Source of the DNA: an uncultured Erythrobacter sp.
Lineage (GTDB): Bacteria > Pseudomonadota > Alphaproteobacteria > Sphingomonadales > Sphingomonadaceae
DNA length: 64,000 bases
Direction: 5' to 3'
Assembly (NCBI GenBank): GCA_947503275.1
Contig: CANNCZ010000001.1
Span: forward strand, 1,240,001 to 1,304,000
Below are positions 10,501 through 18,415 of the stretch, piece after piece; positions within the stretch are counted from its first letter, which is position 1; every line of letters begins with the position of its first letter. The notes below the pieces were generated by a model, which was not told where the DNA came from, ran no database searches, and saw only the letters and a list, made by a program, of their open reading frames with translations. The translations under genes were made by a program, and so were the position numbers.

Positions 10501-12761
10501 AGCAGGATACCGCGCCATGTGCTGACACCGAACTGCCCGCGCTCCGGGTTCAAAGTGCCATCGAAGTTCAGGCCGCTGACCTCTTCACCGTTCACTCGCA
10601 GGATCACGGTCTGACCGCGGCGATGGCGGATCGCGACCCGGATAGCCGGAGCACGCGGGTTAGCGGTAACGCCAGGCGTCAGGAAGCCGTCTTCGCCGTC
10701 ACCCAGCGCGATCCAATCGGTGTTGGCCGCATACGATACCGGTGCAGCTTCGGCTGCTTCAGCGGTGGTTTCCAGCACGCCGGCATCGCTCAACATATCA
10801 GCATCAAACTCTGGCGTGCCGCGTTGCGTCGGGGCGTCAGCAATTGCATTAACTGCGCGCGCACCAGCACCATCTGGGCGGCTGTCCGCAAACTCAGCGA
10901 CCGCTTCGAGGCTGGCATCAACCTCTGGGACAGTCGCGTGGAAATCGGCAACGATCAAGCTACCGCCCTGCCCGATGACAAAGCGTGAGCTTGCGCTACC
11001 GGCGCTGCGGGTGTCGCGGTGGCAATCCACCAACTGCGCGCCCTCAGGCAGCGTCATTTGCGCAACAGCGACAACATGCATGCCCGGCACAACACCTTCG
11101 AAGTGGTAGCGGCCGTCAGCGTCGGTGATCGCATAGCTGCCATCTTCCATCACAACACGCACGCCGGGAATGCCGCGGCGTGGATCATCGATTGAACATG
11201 GGCCAGCGGTCACGCGGCCAATAATAGTCATGCGATCCGCAATCGTCTCACGATCAATATCAACAACGGCGTCAGCACGAGCGGTCCGGCCAAGCGAGTC
11301 TGTCACAACAGCATCATTCACCGCGCGACCCGGAGGCGCATCAGGGCGCACCGACATGGCGTAAGTGACACGGCGCGAAGCTCCGCCAGCAATGTCGCCC
11401 AGAGCCACGCTGAACGTGCCGCCATCGGGTGCAATCGTCACCGCATCGGGCGCTTCCGCACCGTCAACGCGAATGGAATCTGGACGCAGGCGCAGGAATG
11501 GCGACGGCGTATCAGACAACACCACGTTCCGCTTTGGCCGCGAAGGATCGGAGTTGGTGGTCGTTATCGAATAGAACACCACATCACCGGGCTGCACGCG
11601 GTCACGTGATGCCGTTTTGACGAGGCCAATATCAAGGCTTGGGCGATCAAGCGGAATGTCGATTTGCACCGGAGTCGGATCGGTCAGTGTGAAACTGCCA
11701 CCAAACGATCCATCAAGGATGACGAATGAGCGACCATCGGGGCGTGTCAACGCCGCCAGATCGGCTCTGCTCACCACGGACGGCGCCGTATAGGGCTCAG
11801 GTGGTTCAATGACTAGGCGATAAGTACCCAAAAAGGTTAGTGGGAACCAGAACTCGCCCGGCCCCATATCAACCACATTGCCAGCGCCATCAGTGATCGG
11901 CTGCCCCGAAAGCACTGTTGAGGGCCATGATGTCACGCCATCCTCGGCAAACACCGTGGCTGGCTGACCTGTTGTCGCATCGACCAAAGTCACGGTCGCA
12001 CCATCAACGGGAACGCCGGTTTCGCTGTCAAACACCACGCCAAATGGATCGGCGAGCACTTCGACCTCTGTTTCAACCAAGACAGCGGTTTGGCCCGGAA
12101 GCGTCGCAGTAATCGCGACTTGAGCGCCATCGACGATGCTCAGGCGGCAATCGCCCTGAACCACCGGAGGCGGCATCCGAACGGTGCCAATCTGGCCGAT
12201 AAATACGCCTGTATTCTCGCCAGTTTCAAAAATGGTTTCGGTCTCGCGATCGCCCGTAGAGGTCGTGATCGTGATCGAAAGTTGATCGACCGCATTGGGA
12301 TCGACATTGGCTGCGAGTGCGGTGACTTCAAACAGCACAGTTTGCCCTGCGCGCACGGTTGCCGTTTGTTCGGCCATCCCGTTTTGCGGCGTCAGAGGAA
12401 TTTCAGAAGCGCCAGTATTGCCCGTATTGCCCTGCGTCGACTGGCCCACCGCGCTGCACAAAGGCGCACGGAATGTCAGATCGACATCACCAGTCGATGC
12501 AGGGCGAAATGTACGGATTTCCGGTGGGGGGAGTGTCACATCAAACGACACACGATTGGACGTCGTCGAAATCTGACGACCTCCAAATTCCCAAGTGGCT
12601 TCAGCGGTATTCTCGATTGTGGCGACAACTGGAGCCGAATTGTCTCCGTTGCCGTCAGAACCATTATTTTGGGCGAGTGCCCCCTCTCCAGCCACGCCTA
12701 ATGGCAGCAGCACTAATGAAAGTGCCGCTGCCACGCGGTTGAAAGAGGGGGGAACACGCAA
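7515..12761 (-). CDS. Giant exported multidomain protein with predicted outer-membrane beta-barrel (cluster member D)
   Basis: 1748 residues. After a Sec signal peptide (ending about AGEGALAQ) come an N-terminal module also seen in neighbours A and C (IENTAEATWEFGG), a Cna-B-like region (GVPVDGATVTLVDATTG), a DUF11 repeat (LDIGLVKTASRDRVQPGDVV), a carboxypeptidase-regulatory-like fold (ITDADGRYHFEGVVPGM) and an Ig/invasin-like segment. From about residue 960 to the end the pattern is alternating amphipathic beta strands with aromatic girdles (GLRYALTRNVRLVGQYEIA, LFLGGRYNFDEFEGTEF), as in large outer-membrane barrels. The protein ends LGGRR rather than in the usual terminal Phe. Inference: an outer-membrane platform with exported repeats. 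The stop overlaps the possible upstream start of E. Confidence 0.8.
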   Translation of the reverse strand: MRVPPSFNRVAAALSLVLLPLGVAGEGALAQNNGSDGNGDNSAPVVATIENTAEATWEFGGRQISTTSNRVSFDVTLPPPEIRTFRPASTGDVDLTFRAPLCSAVGQSTQGNTGNTGASEIPLTPQNGMAEQTATVRAGQTVLFEVTALAANVDPNAVDQLSITITTSTGDRETETIFETGENTGVFIGQIGTVRMPPPVVQGDCRLSIVDGAQVAITATLPGQTAVLVETEVEVLADPFGVVFDSETGVPVDGATVTLVDATTGQPATVFAEDGVTSWPSTVLSGQPITDGAGNVVDMGPGEFWFPLTFLGTYRLVIEPPEPYTAPSVVSRADLAALTRPDGRSFVILDGSFGGSFTLTDPTPVQIDIPLDRPSLDIGLVKTASRDRVQPGDVVFYSITTTNSDPSRPKRNVVLSDTPSPFLRLRPDSIRVDGAEAPDAVTIAPDGGTFSVALGDIAGGASRRVTYAMSVRPDAPPGRAVNDAVVTDSLGRTARADAVVDIDRETIADRMTIIGRVTAGPCSIDDPRRGIPGVRVVMEDGSYAITDADGRYHFEGVVPGMHVVAVAQMTLPEGAQLVDCHRDTRSAGSASSRFVIGQGGSLIVADFHATVPEVDASLEAVAEFADSRPDGAGARAVNAIADAPTQRGTPEFDADMLSDAGVLETTAEAAEAAPVSYAANTDWIALGDGEDGFLTPGVTANPRAPAIRVAIRHRRGQTVILRVNGEEVSGLNFDGTLNPERGQFGVSTWRGILLENDRTVLEADIVNSFGTVSKTFTREVFFTTTPARVELVPEQSNLIADGRTRPVVAIRVLDRNNRPLRAGVSGNFQLNAPYESAEAIDRQQLNQLTGFAPTSARWVVEGTDGIARIELAPTMVSGSLRLDFDFAEGDLVREQQLDTWIEPGDIEWTIVGLAEGTIGARSVAENMEREGRFNSDLGDDARVALYAKGRVLGRYLLTLAYDSAKQREDQRVLGTIDPQAYYTVFADGSSRRFDAASRENLYVRIETATFYALYGDFETSFDQTRLARYNRTATGLRGEARFGQVKATAFAAEISSRLQRDEIQGQGISGPYQLGNRSILANSERVTIEVRDRFRSELIVSTRTLTRFLDYDIDLLSGTITFAQPVLSRDDNLNPQFIVIEYETDGLGQSELNAGLRADWTSGDGRVRIGINAITDKGEGPRTDIGAIDIRAQVGANTEIRGELAASRSDGTTATGWIAEVQHQTGRLDILAYARQLDADYGIGQQNGAELGRRKVGVDGRVFIEDNLSVIGSVWQDDSLTDSSRRRAGQAQLNFTRRNTDLRLGLSHFNDRLADGSNNTSTVLEAGATQRLFDNSLEVSLSSSIALDDAESIDLPARHRIGLRYALTRNVRLVGQYEIADGENINSRQLRAGIEATPWQGGQIITSLGQETIGEFGNRTFAAFGLAQTVQVTPELTIDATIDGNRTLNGEANSFDLVNTLQPAATGGQLTGAQQFEDFTAVTFGGAWRKDRWSVTARGEYRDGELADRTGVTVGAIRQLGEGSIVGSGATWTRAEDGNGASTEIFDASIAFAHRPDHSEVAMLGKLEYRSDQVVGGVSGQNSPIGNTALIVDGDATSRRVVASWSTNWSPRGWDEDEFGIDQQTRRDEYTLFLGGRYNFDEFEGTEFSGTTILAGADARVGIGDRFEIGATGTVRANLEDNVTSYSYGPTIGFVPVEGMLLTLGYNIEGFRDGDFSAARNTDEGLFAAVRFKFDTDTFDFLGLGGRR

Positions 12762-12791
12762 AGTTCTAATTCTTCGTTCTAGATCAAACTA

Positions 12792-13910
12792 TTAGTTGAT
12801 CGTGACGCGGAAATAGAGCGAACGCGTTGTGCTCGCTGGGATATCGCTGAGCAAGCCTGAGATGAGGTCGAGACCGCCTGTACCGCCAGCAGCAGTATAG
12901 GAAGCGTCGCCGCCCTCTTCGTCAGTGCCGCCCGAGCAAGTTGCAACCGGAGTTGCGCCCGAAGTGTCGACCGTTGCCGTGCCATCGACAAAGATGCCGA
13001 AGTCGTTTTCAGCAAAAGTCACATCAGCTGGCAGGTCATCGGCCACGTTAACAGCGGTCGCCGTTGCACCATCTGCCGCGTTCGATACTGCGATGCAGTA
13101 TTCGATTACAGCACCCGGAATTGCTTTCGGGTCGGTTGTGCCATTGACAGGGTCGCTGATGATGCGGCTCGATTTGACGACGCTTACCAAAGCGCCAGCA
13201 ACTTCAAACTGACCTTGGTCAGAGAAATCACCATCGTTATCAGCGTCTTCGCCGGTGCCGCCATTGCCATCGGCAAGGACAGTGTCCACGCCAGCAGTGT
13301 TTGCACCTGCAGTGTCGTTGATTTCGCCGCCAAGTACGCCAACGGTGCCATCTTCATGGGCGTCAGCAACAAGGACAACATCAAACGTGTCATCATTCAC
13401 AGCGTCTGTGGTGATGTCAGCGACAACCACGACCGAAATGGTCTCAGCGCCGGTGCCATCATCGGCAGCAACTTCGTCGAGGAAGGTGATTGGACCCGCC
13501 GCGATTTCCGCTGCATCAAGTGTGCCGTTGCCGTCTGTATCGAGATAAATCTCGAAGTTCTCGATATTGCCTGCGGTGCCGCCCGTAAGGACAGTCGTCA
13601 GGTCAAGGTCGACAACAGCGTTCGACAGGTTGGTTACGTCAAATGCAAGACCGGCTTGGTCCTGGCCCGGTGAAACCGCGACAGGCGTTGCGCCGGTAAA
13701 ATTGACGTTGACGTCGATGACACGGTCAACCGTAAAGGTATCGCTGTCAGTGACATCGGTTTGCTCTTCTCCGCCAACTTCAAAGCTGACGGTGACGTTG
13801 TTGGTGATAGAATCACCAGCAGTCGTCCCGACCGCTAAGGCCGGCGTACTGGACATCGCGACTAGCGCGACCGCGCTCACCGCGCCCAGTAACTGGGTGG
13901 TACGTTTCAT
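12792..13910 (-). CDS. Exported DUF11-like protein (cluster member C)
   Basis: About 372 residues with a textbook signal peptide (MKRTTQLLGAVSAVALVAMS ... PALA). AGAGGA eight bases upstream decides the ATG at 13910 over an upstream in-frame start at 13955. The mature protein opens with NNVTVSFEVGG followed by VDRVIDVNV, the same module as in members A and D. It is very rich in Asp, Gly and Ala, with DTDGNGTLDAAE resembling a calcium-binding dockerin-like loop. A C-terminal DUF11-like domain carries ISDPVNGTTDPKAIPGA, almost identical to a stretch in member E. Acidic composition and Ca-loop-like repeats suggest a secreted or surface-layer-type protein (inference). It sits 31 bases before the giant gene. 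Confidence 0.75.
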   Translation of the reverse strand: MKRTTQLLGAVSAVALVAMSSTPALAVGTTAGDSITNNVTVSFEVGGEEQTDVTDSDTFTVDRVIDVNVNFTGATPVAVSPGQDQAGLAFDVTNLSNAVVDLDLTTVLTGGTAGNIENFEIYLDTDGNGTLDAAEIAAGPITFLDEVAADDGTGAETISVVVVADITTDAVNDDTFDVVLVADAHEDGTVGVLGGEINDTAGANTAGVDTVLADGNGGTGEDADNDGDFSDQGQFEVAGALVSVVKSSRIISDPVNGTTDPKAIPGAVIEYCIAVSNAADGATATAVNVADDLPADVTFAENDFGIFVDGTATVDTSGATPVATCSGGTDEEGGDASYTAAGGTGGLDLISGLLSDIPASTTRSLYFRVTIN

Positions 13911-14007
13911 GGTTTTGGTCCTCTGCGTGTGTCCTGTGTCAAAAAATCCGCCCACTGGACTTGGCGGTTATCTTCCCCCTGTTCGGAGAATGATTTCGTG
14001 TGATGGA

Positions 14008-14493
14008 TCAGCGAATGATCGCCGGATATTCGAGCCGTCCGCTCTCGCCCGGCGCAATCGATGCCAGCGTCCAACGGACGTGAGTGACATCGGCATGCGC
14101 GGCGGTGCGGGTCGTGCCGTCTTCATTGGTGATGCTCAGTGTGGAAAGCGTGCCCCAACTGTCACCACCGTCAACCGATACGGTTAGTTCCGCATCCGCG
14201 TCAGGTGCCAAACGAACCGCTGAAGGAAGCGGGTTGGTGACAACAAAATTGTCAACAGGCTCTGTGCCGTCATTGGCATAGTCGGTGCCGAAAACTAGGC
14301 GATCGCCTGGCACAATCACATTTGGTTCAACCAATTGCGTGCTCTCATTGCCTTGTGCATCAACGGTTGTTTCAACCGCCATCACATCGCCCGAAAGCGA
14401 AACGGGGCTTTGGCTTTGCGCGTGCGCAGAAATCGGTAGTGCAGTGCTTGAGAAAACAAGCAAAGCAGCGACCATTTTTTTCAGGTTATTCAT
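14008..14493 (-). CDS. Small exported DUF11-like protein (cluster member B)
   Basis: About 161 residues. The ATG at 14493 begins a standard signal peptide (MNNLKKMVAALLVFSSTALP, then ISAHAQ) preceded by GAGGAAC; a longer frame from 14634 would bury it inside the preceding gene. The single mature domain resembles one DUF11/immunoglobulin-like repeat: IVPGDRLVFGTDYANDGTEP, FVVTNPLPSAVRL, and a closing WTLASIAPGESGRLEYPAII. The protein is too short for a barrel and lacks a membrane anchor. It lies 25 bases downstream of member A and 98 bases upstream of member C, so it is probably co-transcribed. A subunit or pilin-like role is only a guess. Confidence 0.7.
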   Translation of the reverse strand: MNNLKKMVAALLVFSSTALPISAHAQSQSPVSLSGDVMAVETTVDAQGNESTQLVEPNVIVPGDRLVFGTDYANDGTEPVDNFVVTNPLPSAVRLAPDADAELTVSVDGGDSWGTLSTLSITNEDGTTRTAAHADVTHVRWTLASIAPGESGRLEYPAIIR

Positions 14494-14518
14494 GCTCTTA
14501 GTTCCTCGAATATTCGAA

Positions 14519-15499
14519 TTAATCGACGGTGACGTCGAAAGTAATGGAATGGACGGTGCCGCCAGCGACTGTGCCAAGATCGACGGAAATGCCGTCTGTG
14601 TCTGAAGCTTCGCCCGCGTCATCTCCGCTGGCATCGGTGAGATCGACGCTATCCAGCGTCAGCGTGCCATCGACATAGGTTGTGCCTTCAGGAATGGCGT
14701 CGGTGACGACCAAGTCATCAACCGAACCGCTGCCCGCGACGTTTGCGACAATAGTAAAGGTGGCGACTGATCCGGGGACTGCGTTGGTTCCGCCAAAGGG
14801 GTCAGTCACACTAACTGATTTGGTTAGATCAACCGATGTGATGCCAACGATCAAGGTGCCAACCGCGCTGTCATCCGCGCCCGTGGCTCCTACAATCGCA
14901 TCGCCGCCATCAACGCCCCGACCCGCAAACACGGTGCCCGGTGCGCCCGTTCCGGTGACCGCTTCGGCGAGAAGCTCAACATCGCTGGCCCGACCATCGG
15001 TCACACCTGTTGGAACAGTGACGATCACGAAAACGCGCAACACTTCATCCGCGTCGAGCAATTGGGTCGTCTCTGGCGCTGTCAGGATTTCGTCGACGCC
15101 GGGATCATATGTGCCGTTGCCATTGGTATCGACCGCGATGTTGACGACAGTGGTGTCAAAGTCGTTGCCAGCAACCGCCGGGTTCGCGGTCAGCTCATAC
15201 GCTTCGGGGCCATTGCCCTGATTTGTAAGCTCATATGTGAGGACCGCTTCGCCCGACTGAACCCCGATTGGGCCACTGTCGAGCGATGTGACTGTCACGT
15301 CGATCAGTTCATCAACCCGCACCACAACAGTGTTGGAATCGACCGTTTGCGGCCCCTCTCCGTCCTCATAGGTGGCGGTCGCGGTGTTCTCGATAAGAGT
15401 ACCCGCGCCAACGCCATCGGCAAGCGCCGGTGCGGAAAGCGTAAACAAGGCCACAACGGACGTGGCGAAAAGCGACTGTTTTATTATCTGCGTATCCAT
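14519..15499 (-). CDS. Exported DUF11-like protein (cluster member A, first gene)
   Basis: A 326-residue protein that opens the cluster. The signal peptide reads MDTQIIKQSLFATSVVALFT and ends SAPALA. The mature N-terminus carries the module shared with C and D (IENTATATYEDGEGPQTVDS, then VDELIDVTV). The middle has DTNGNGTYDPGVDE, an EF-hand/dockerin-like acidic loop also seen in C. The C-terminal DUF11-like domain (VDLTKSVSVTDPFGG, TNAVPGSVATFTI) ends ITFDVTVD. Members A and C are clear paralogues with the same domain order. Upstream is a 30-base perfect inverted repeat at 15547-15576, probably part of the control region. Confidence 0.75.
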   Translation of the reverse strand: MDTQIIKQSLFATSVVALFTLSAPALADGVGAGTLIENTATATYEDGEGPQTVDSNTVVVRVDELIDVTVTSLDSGPIGVQSGEAVLTYELTNQGNGPEAYELTANPAVAGNDFDTTVVNIAVDTNGNGTYDPGVDEILTAPETTQLLDADEVLRVFVIVTVPTGVTDGRASDVELLAEAVTGTGAPGTVFAGRGVDGGDAIVGATGADDSAVGTLIVGITSVDLTKSVSVTDPFGGTNAVPGSVATFTIVANVAGSGSVDDLVVTDAIPEGTTYVDGTLTLDSVDLTDASGDDAGEASDTDGISVDLGTVAGGTVHSITFDVTVD

Positions 15500-15546
15500 A
15501 CCTAGGACGGATACAGTTCAATGGTTATCAACCCGTTAGTGCATTG

Positions 15547-15576
15547 ACCGAAACGGCAGAGTTCCGCCGTTTCGGT
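15547..15576. repeat. Perfect 11-bp inverted repeat upstream of the DUF11 cluster
   Basis: ACCGAAACGGC and GCCGTTTCGGT are exact reverse complements separated by eight bases. The element lies 48-77 bases upstream of the start codon of the first cluster gene at 15499. Neither flank has a T-run, so it is not an intrinsic terminator. Its symmetry and position suit an operator for a dimeric regulator or a 5' leader hairpin. Just beyond it (about 15625-15665) are near-repeats of TCGCAAAAA and TCGCGAAAAA. Confidence 0.5.
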
Positions 15577-15762
15577 ACAGAAATTTACAACTTACCTTGG
15601 TTAATTTGAGGATATTTCTGAGCGCCGAAAATGTCGCAAAAATCGCGAAAAACTGCGAAATTCTACCATTCGGTCAGCTTTTTGGGCGGATCGGGGAATG
15701 GATCGGAAGCTTTGCGTGCGCTTCCAGACACATACTCACAATGGCCCAAAAAAAATCTGCGT

Positions 15763-16761
15763 TCAGGCTGTATTGCCGCGCTCTAAAAGGGCCAAAAGCG
15801 CAAAACTGGCGAGCCAGTGCTCACCCATATAGTCACCCGAGACATGGGGCATTGCGGCCGCCAAATGGCTCTGAATGCGCTGTTCAAGAAGCGAGGAAAC
15901 GACGCTCTCACCCATCGCAAAATCAATACCGTGCAAGCACCAAGCGCGGCTGAGACAAAGCCCGTCGAGATGTGCGATTTTGCCATCACTTCTATCCGAA
16001 ACGGTGACCGGATGGCACTCTCTCTCCAACCAGCCATTGGCGATTACCAAGCGGTCAAACCATGACGCAAATTCGGCGCGCGGCATGATCCGGCTCATCA
16101 ACAGTGCAGCGATCAACACAGGCGACAGAAACTCGTCACCGCCCGGCTCCCATCCCGCATAGTCTGACTTCGCCGCAAACGCCCCTCGCGACCAATCATC
16201 CACTCTGGCGAGCAGGTCAGGATCACGACCCTGCGCCCATTCCCGAGCCAAGACCAAGGCGAAAGCTGTATTGCCATGCGTGCCAACCGTGATCGGATAG
16301 GTCAGCAATGGAAGATAAGCGCCAAACCGCTGCGCAAATCCACGTGCCAGCCCTTCCATATGCGCGGCCCAAGGTTTGTCTTCATGCCTCTCCGCCTCAT
16401 GATGAAGATAGAGTAGCCATCCCCAACCGTAGGGCCGCTCAAAGCCCCGCGATTCCGGTCGATCCAAATAGGTTAGTTCTGTAGCCAGTTTCTGTTTCGT
16501 AAAGGTTATATCGGCCAGAACCTCGATCTCGCGTGCCTCGGGGATATCGGGATAAAGTCGCCGGATGGTGAGCAAAGTCCACCAGCTGTGAACACAGGAA
16601 TGCCAATCAAAACTGCCAAAGAAGGCAGGATGTAACTCGCGCGGCGTGCGCGCATCAGCATCGCTTCCCAAAACGTGGTCAAGCTTGTTCGGATATTCCT
16701 GTGCGACATGCCCCAGCGCAATCCGAGCAAAGCTGCTGGCGATTTCTTGTGTCAGCTCCAC
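15763..16761 (-). CDS. DUF2891 family protein
   Basis: About 332 residues matching DUF2891: FARIALGHVAQEYPNKLDHV at the start, then HPAFFGSFDWHSCVHSWW, GFERPYGWGWLLYLHHE and a C-terminal GEHWLASFALLALL. The pattern of paired helices with conserved His, Trp and Arg suggests an alpha/alpha-barrel hydrolase-like fold, but no catalytic role is established. I chose the GTG at 16761 (VELTQEIASSF), because family members begin just before this segment; it overlaps the DUF979 stop by ten bases, whereas the ATG at 16806 would overlap far more. As last gene of the oxoprolinase operon it may process a pyroglutamyl-type substrate (inference). Confidence 0.85.
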   Translation of the reverse strand: MELTQEIASSFARIALGHVAQEYPNKLDHVLGSDADARTPRELHPAFFGSFDWHSCVHSWWTLLTIRRLYPDIPEAREIEVLADITFTKQKLATELTYLDRPESRGFERPYGWGWLLYLHHEAERHEDKPWAAHMEGLARGFAQRFGAYLPLLTYPITVGTHGNTAFALVLAREWAQGRDPDLLARVDDWSRGAFAAKSDYAGWEPGGDEFLSPVLIAALLMSRIMPRAEFASWFDRLVIANGWLERECHPVTVSDRSDGKIAHLDGLCLSRAWCLHGIDFAMGESVVSSLLEQRIQSHLAAAMPHVSGDYMGEHWLASFALLALLERGNTA

Positions 16762-17702
16762 AGCAGAAACGCTCCCACATAGATGATCACCACGTTGCAC
16801 ATCCAAAGCGGGATCGCGGTCCCAATCTGTTGACGAATAACACCATTTTGATCTTTCAGCTCCAGCAATGCCGCGGGCACAATGTTGAAATTCGCTGCCA
16901 TCGGTGTGAGCAAAGTGCCGCAGAACCCGGCGAGCATACCGACCGCGCCGATGACCGCAGGGTTCCCGTCATATGTCTCCACCAAAAGCGGAATTCCGAT
17001 CGCTGCGGCCATGACAGGAAACGCGGCAAAGGCGTTCCCCATGATGATCGTGAACAGCGCCATGCCCAGCGCAAACACGACTACGGTAAGGAACACGCTG
17101 CCTTCAGGGATGGCGCTTTGGGCTGCCCCGCCAATGATCTCACCCACCCCAGCAAGCGCAAACACCGCGCCCAGCGCAGCCAACATTTGCGGGAGGATCG
17201 CAGCCCACCCAATGGAATCGAGCAATCGCCGCCCTTCTTCTGCCGGAGCAAGCGCGGGCGGACGGAGCCAAAGCATGGCCGCGATGAGGGCGATAACCAC
17301 ACCGACACCAAATAGGATCAAGGTTTCACGCCGCGCCTCAAACAGGCCGGTTTCGGACAGCGGCGTGTAGTTGTAGAGCAACGTCCCAGCAACCGCCGTA
17401 ACCGGCACAATTAGCGCAGGCACAAACAAGCGATTGCCCAGCTTCAGCGACAGCGCTCCGCGCTCCTCAAGCGTTGTGGTTGCAGGCTCGCTGCGCTTCA
17501 ATCCGCCAAACCCGGCTATCGCGACAAGAGCGAGAACAAGCACACCGTTTGCAAAGTCAGACAGGTGAGTGCCTAGGAAGAAGCTGCCCGCGAGCAATCC
17601 CCAGAACGCAGCATTGCCCAACCGCCCGTCGCGCAGGCTCAGCAATGCCCAAATCGCGAAAAAGGCGCCCGCAAGCCAATAGAGCCATTCATATGTGATC
17701 AT
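16752..17702 (-). CDS. DUF979 family membrane protein (probable transporter subunit)
   Basis: About 316 residues with roughly ten hydrophobic segments (MITYEWLYWLAGAFFAIWAL, GSVFLTVVVFALGMALFTII, ending VVIIYVGAFLLWS). It matches DUF979, whose genes are habitually paired with DUF969; together they look like a two-component permease of the inner membrane. The ATG at 17702 overlaps the stop of DUF969 by four bases (ATGA), the usual sign of coupled synthesis of two subunits. It contains GNAFAAFPVMAAAIG and GFCGTLLTPMAANFN, re-entrant-loop-like stretches seen in ion-coupled carriers. Linkage to 5-oxoprolinase suggests transport of 5-oxoproline or a related amide, but this is inference. Confidence 0.85.
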   Translation of the reverse strand: MITYEWLYWLAGAFFAIWALLSLRDGRLGNAAFWGLLAGSFFLGTHLSDFANGVLVLALVAIAGFGGLKRSEPATTTLEERGALSLKLGNRLFVPALIVPVTAVAGTLLYNYTPLSETGLFEARRETLILFGVGVVIALIAAMLWLRPPALAPAEEGRRLLDSIGWAAILPQMLAALGAVFALAGVGEIIGGAAQSAIPEGSVFLTVVVFALGMALFTIIMGNAFAAFPVMAAAIGIPLLVETYDGNPAVIGAVGMLAGFCGTLLTPMAANFNIVPAALLELKDQNGVIRQQIGTAIPLWMCNVVIIYVGAFLLWS

Positions 17703-18415
17703 GCCGCGTCCTCCCTGCCGGGTTGAACGCGCACTTTTGCGAGCCTTCGGTCGAGTGCGTTGATCCGCCATCCATGGATGATGAACGCGCAGATCGCAGT
17801 CGGAATTGCCCATACCGATAATTCGAGCGGAGTGAGCGGATAGCCGTAGCTTTCAAACACACCCTGGATCAGCAAAATTGAGGCGATCGCGAAGAAGATA
17901 TCTTCACCGAAGAACAGTCCGACATTGTCGGTCGCCGCTGACATGGCGAGCACCTTTTCGCGGTTTTCATCGCTCAATTCGCCGTGTGACTTTTCCGCAG
18001 CAGCCTCTGCCATCGGCGCGACCAATGGCCGCACGGCTTGGGGATGACCGCCAATATCCTTCATCCCCAGAGCCGCCGTAATCTGGCGAAAACCGAGATA
18101 GATGGTCAGCAATTTGCCCATGGTCGCACCGCGCACGCCTTCGATCAGACCCCGCGCACGCTGTTGCAGACCATATCTCTCCAACAATCCGATGACCGGC
18201 AAAATGATCCACGTCACTGATATATAACGATTATCGTTGAACGCCTTACCCAAAGCCTCAATCACAGCGCCAAGATCAAACCCAGCGAGTAATCCCGTGG
18301 CCAATGCAGCGCCGACAACCACCATCAGCGGATTGAAGCGCAAAGCAAAGCCAATGACGACCAGCACAATCCCCAAAAGCGGCCAGTAATTTGTCGCGAC
18401 TTCGGCTTCATTCAT
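17699..18415 (-). CDS. DUF969 family membrane protein (probable transporter subunit)
   Basis: About 238 residues and the DUF969 partner of the following gene. It shows membrane segments near the N-terminus (YWPLLGIVLVVIGFALRFNP), the family core ILPVIGLLERYGLQQRARGL and GFRQITAALGMKDIGGHPQA, and a cytoplasmic C-terminal tail. The start ATG at 18415 lies inside the last codons of the oxoprolinase gene (ATGAATGA), so translation is coupled on both sides. DUF969 and DUF979 form a conserved pair of unknown chemistry; in this operon they probably import or export the substrate or product of the oxoprolinase (inference). Confidence 0.85.
   Translation of the reverse strand: MNEAEVATNYWPLLGIVLVVIGFALRFNPLMVVVGAALATGLLAGFDLGAVIEALGKAFNDNRYISVTWIILPVIGLLERYGLQQRARGLIEGVRGATMGKLLTIYLGFRQITAALGMKDIGGHPQAVRPLVAPMAEAAAEKSHGELSDENREKVLAMSAATDNVGLFFGEDIFFAIASILLIQGVFESYGYPLTPLELSVWAIPTAICAFIIHGWRINALDRRLAKVRVQPGREDAA

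Noticed and set aside
10077-10988. 303-codon plus-strand frame inside the giant gene
   Set aside because: It lies entirely antisense to a gene with consistent domain structure and signal peptide; the product has no recognisable motif and GC-rich codon bias readily opens the opposite frame.
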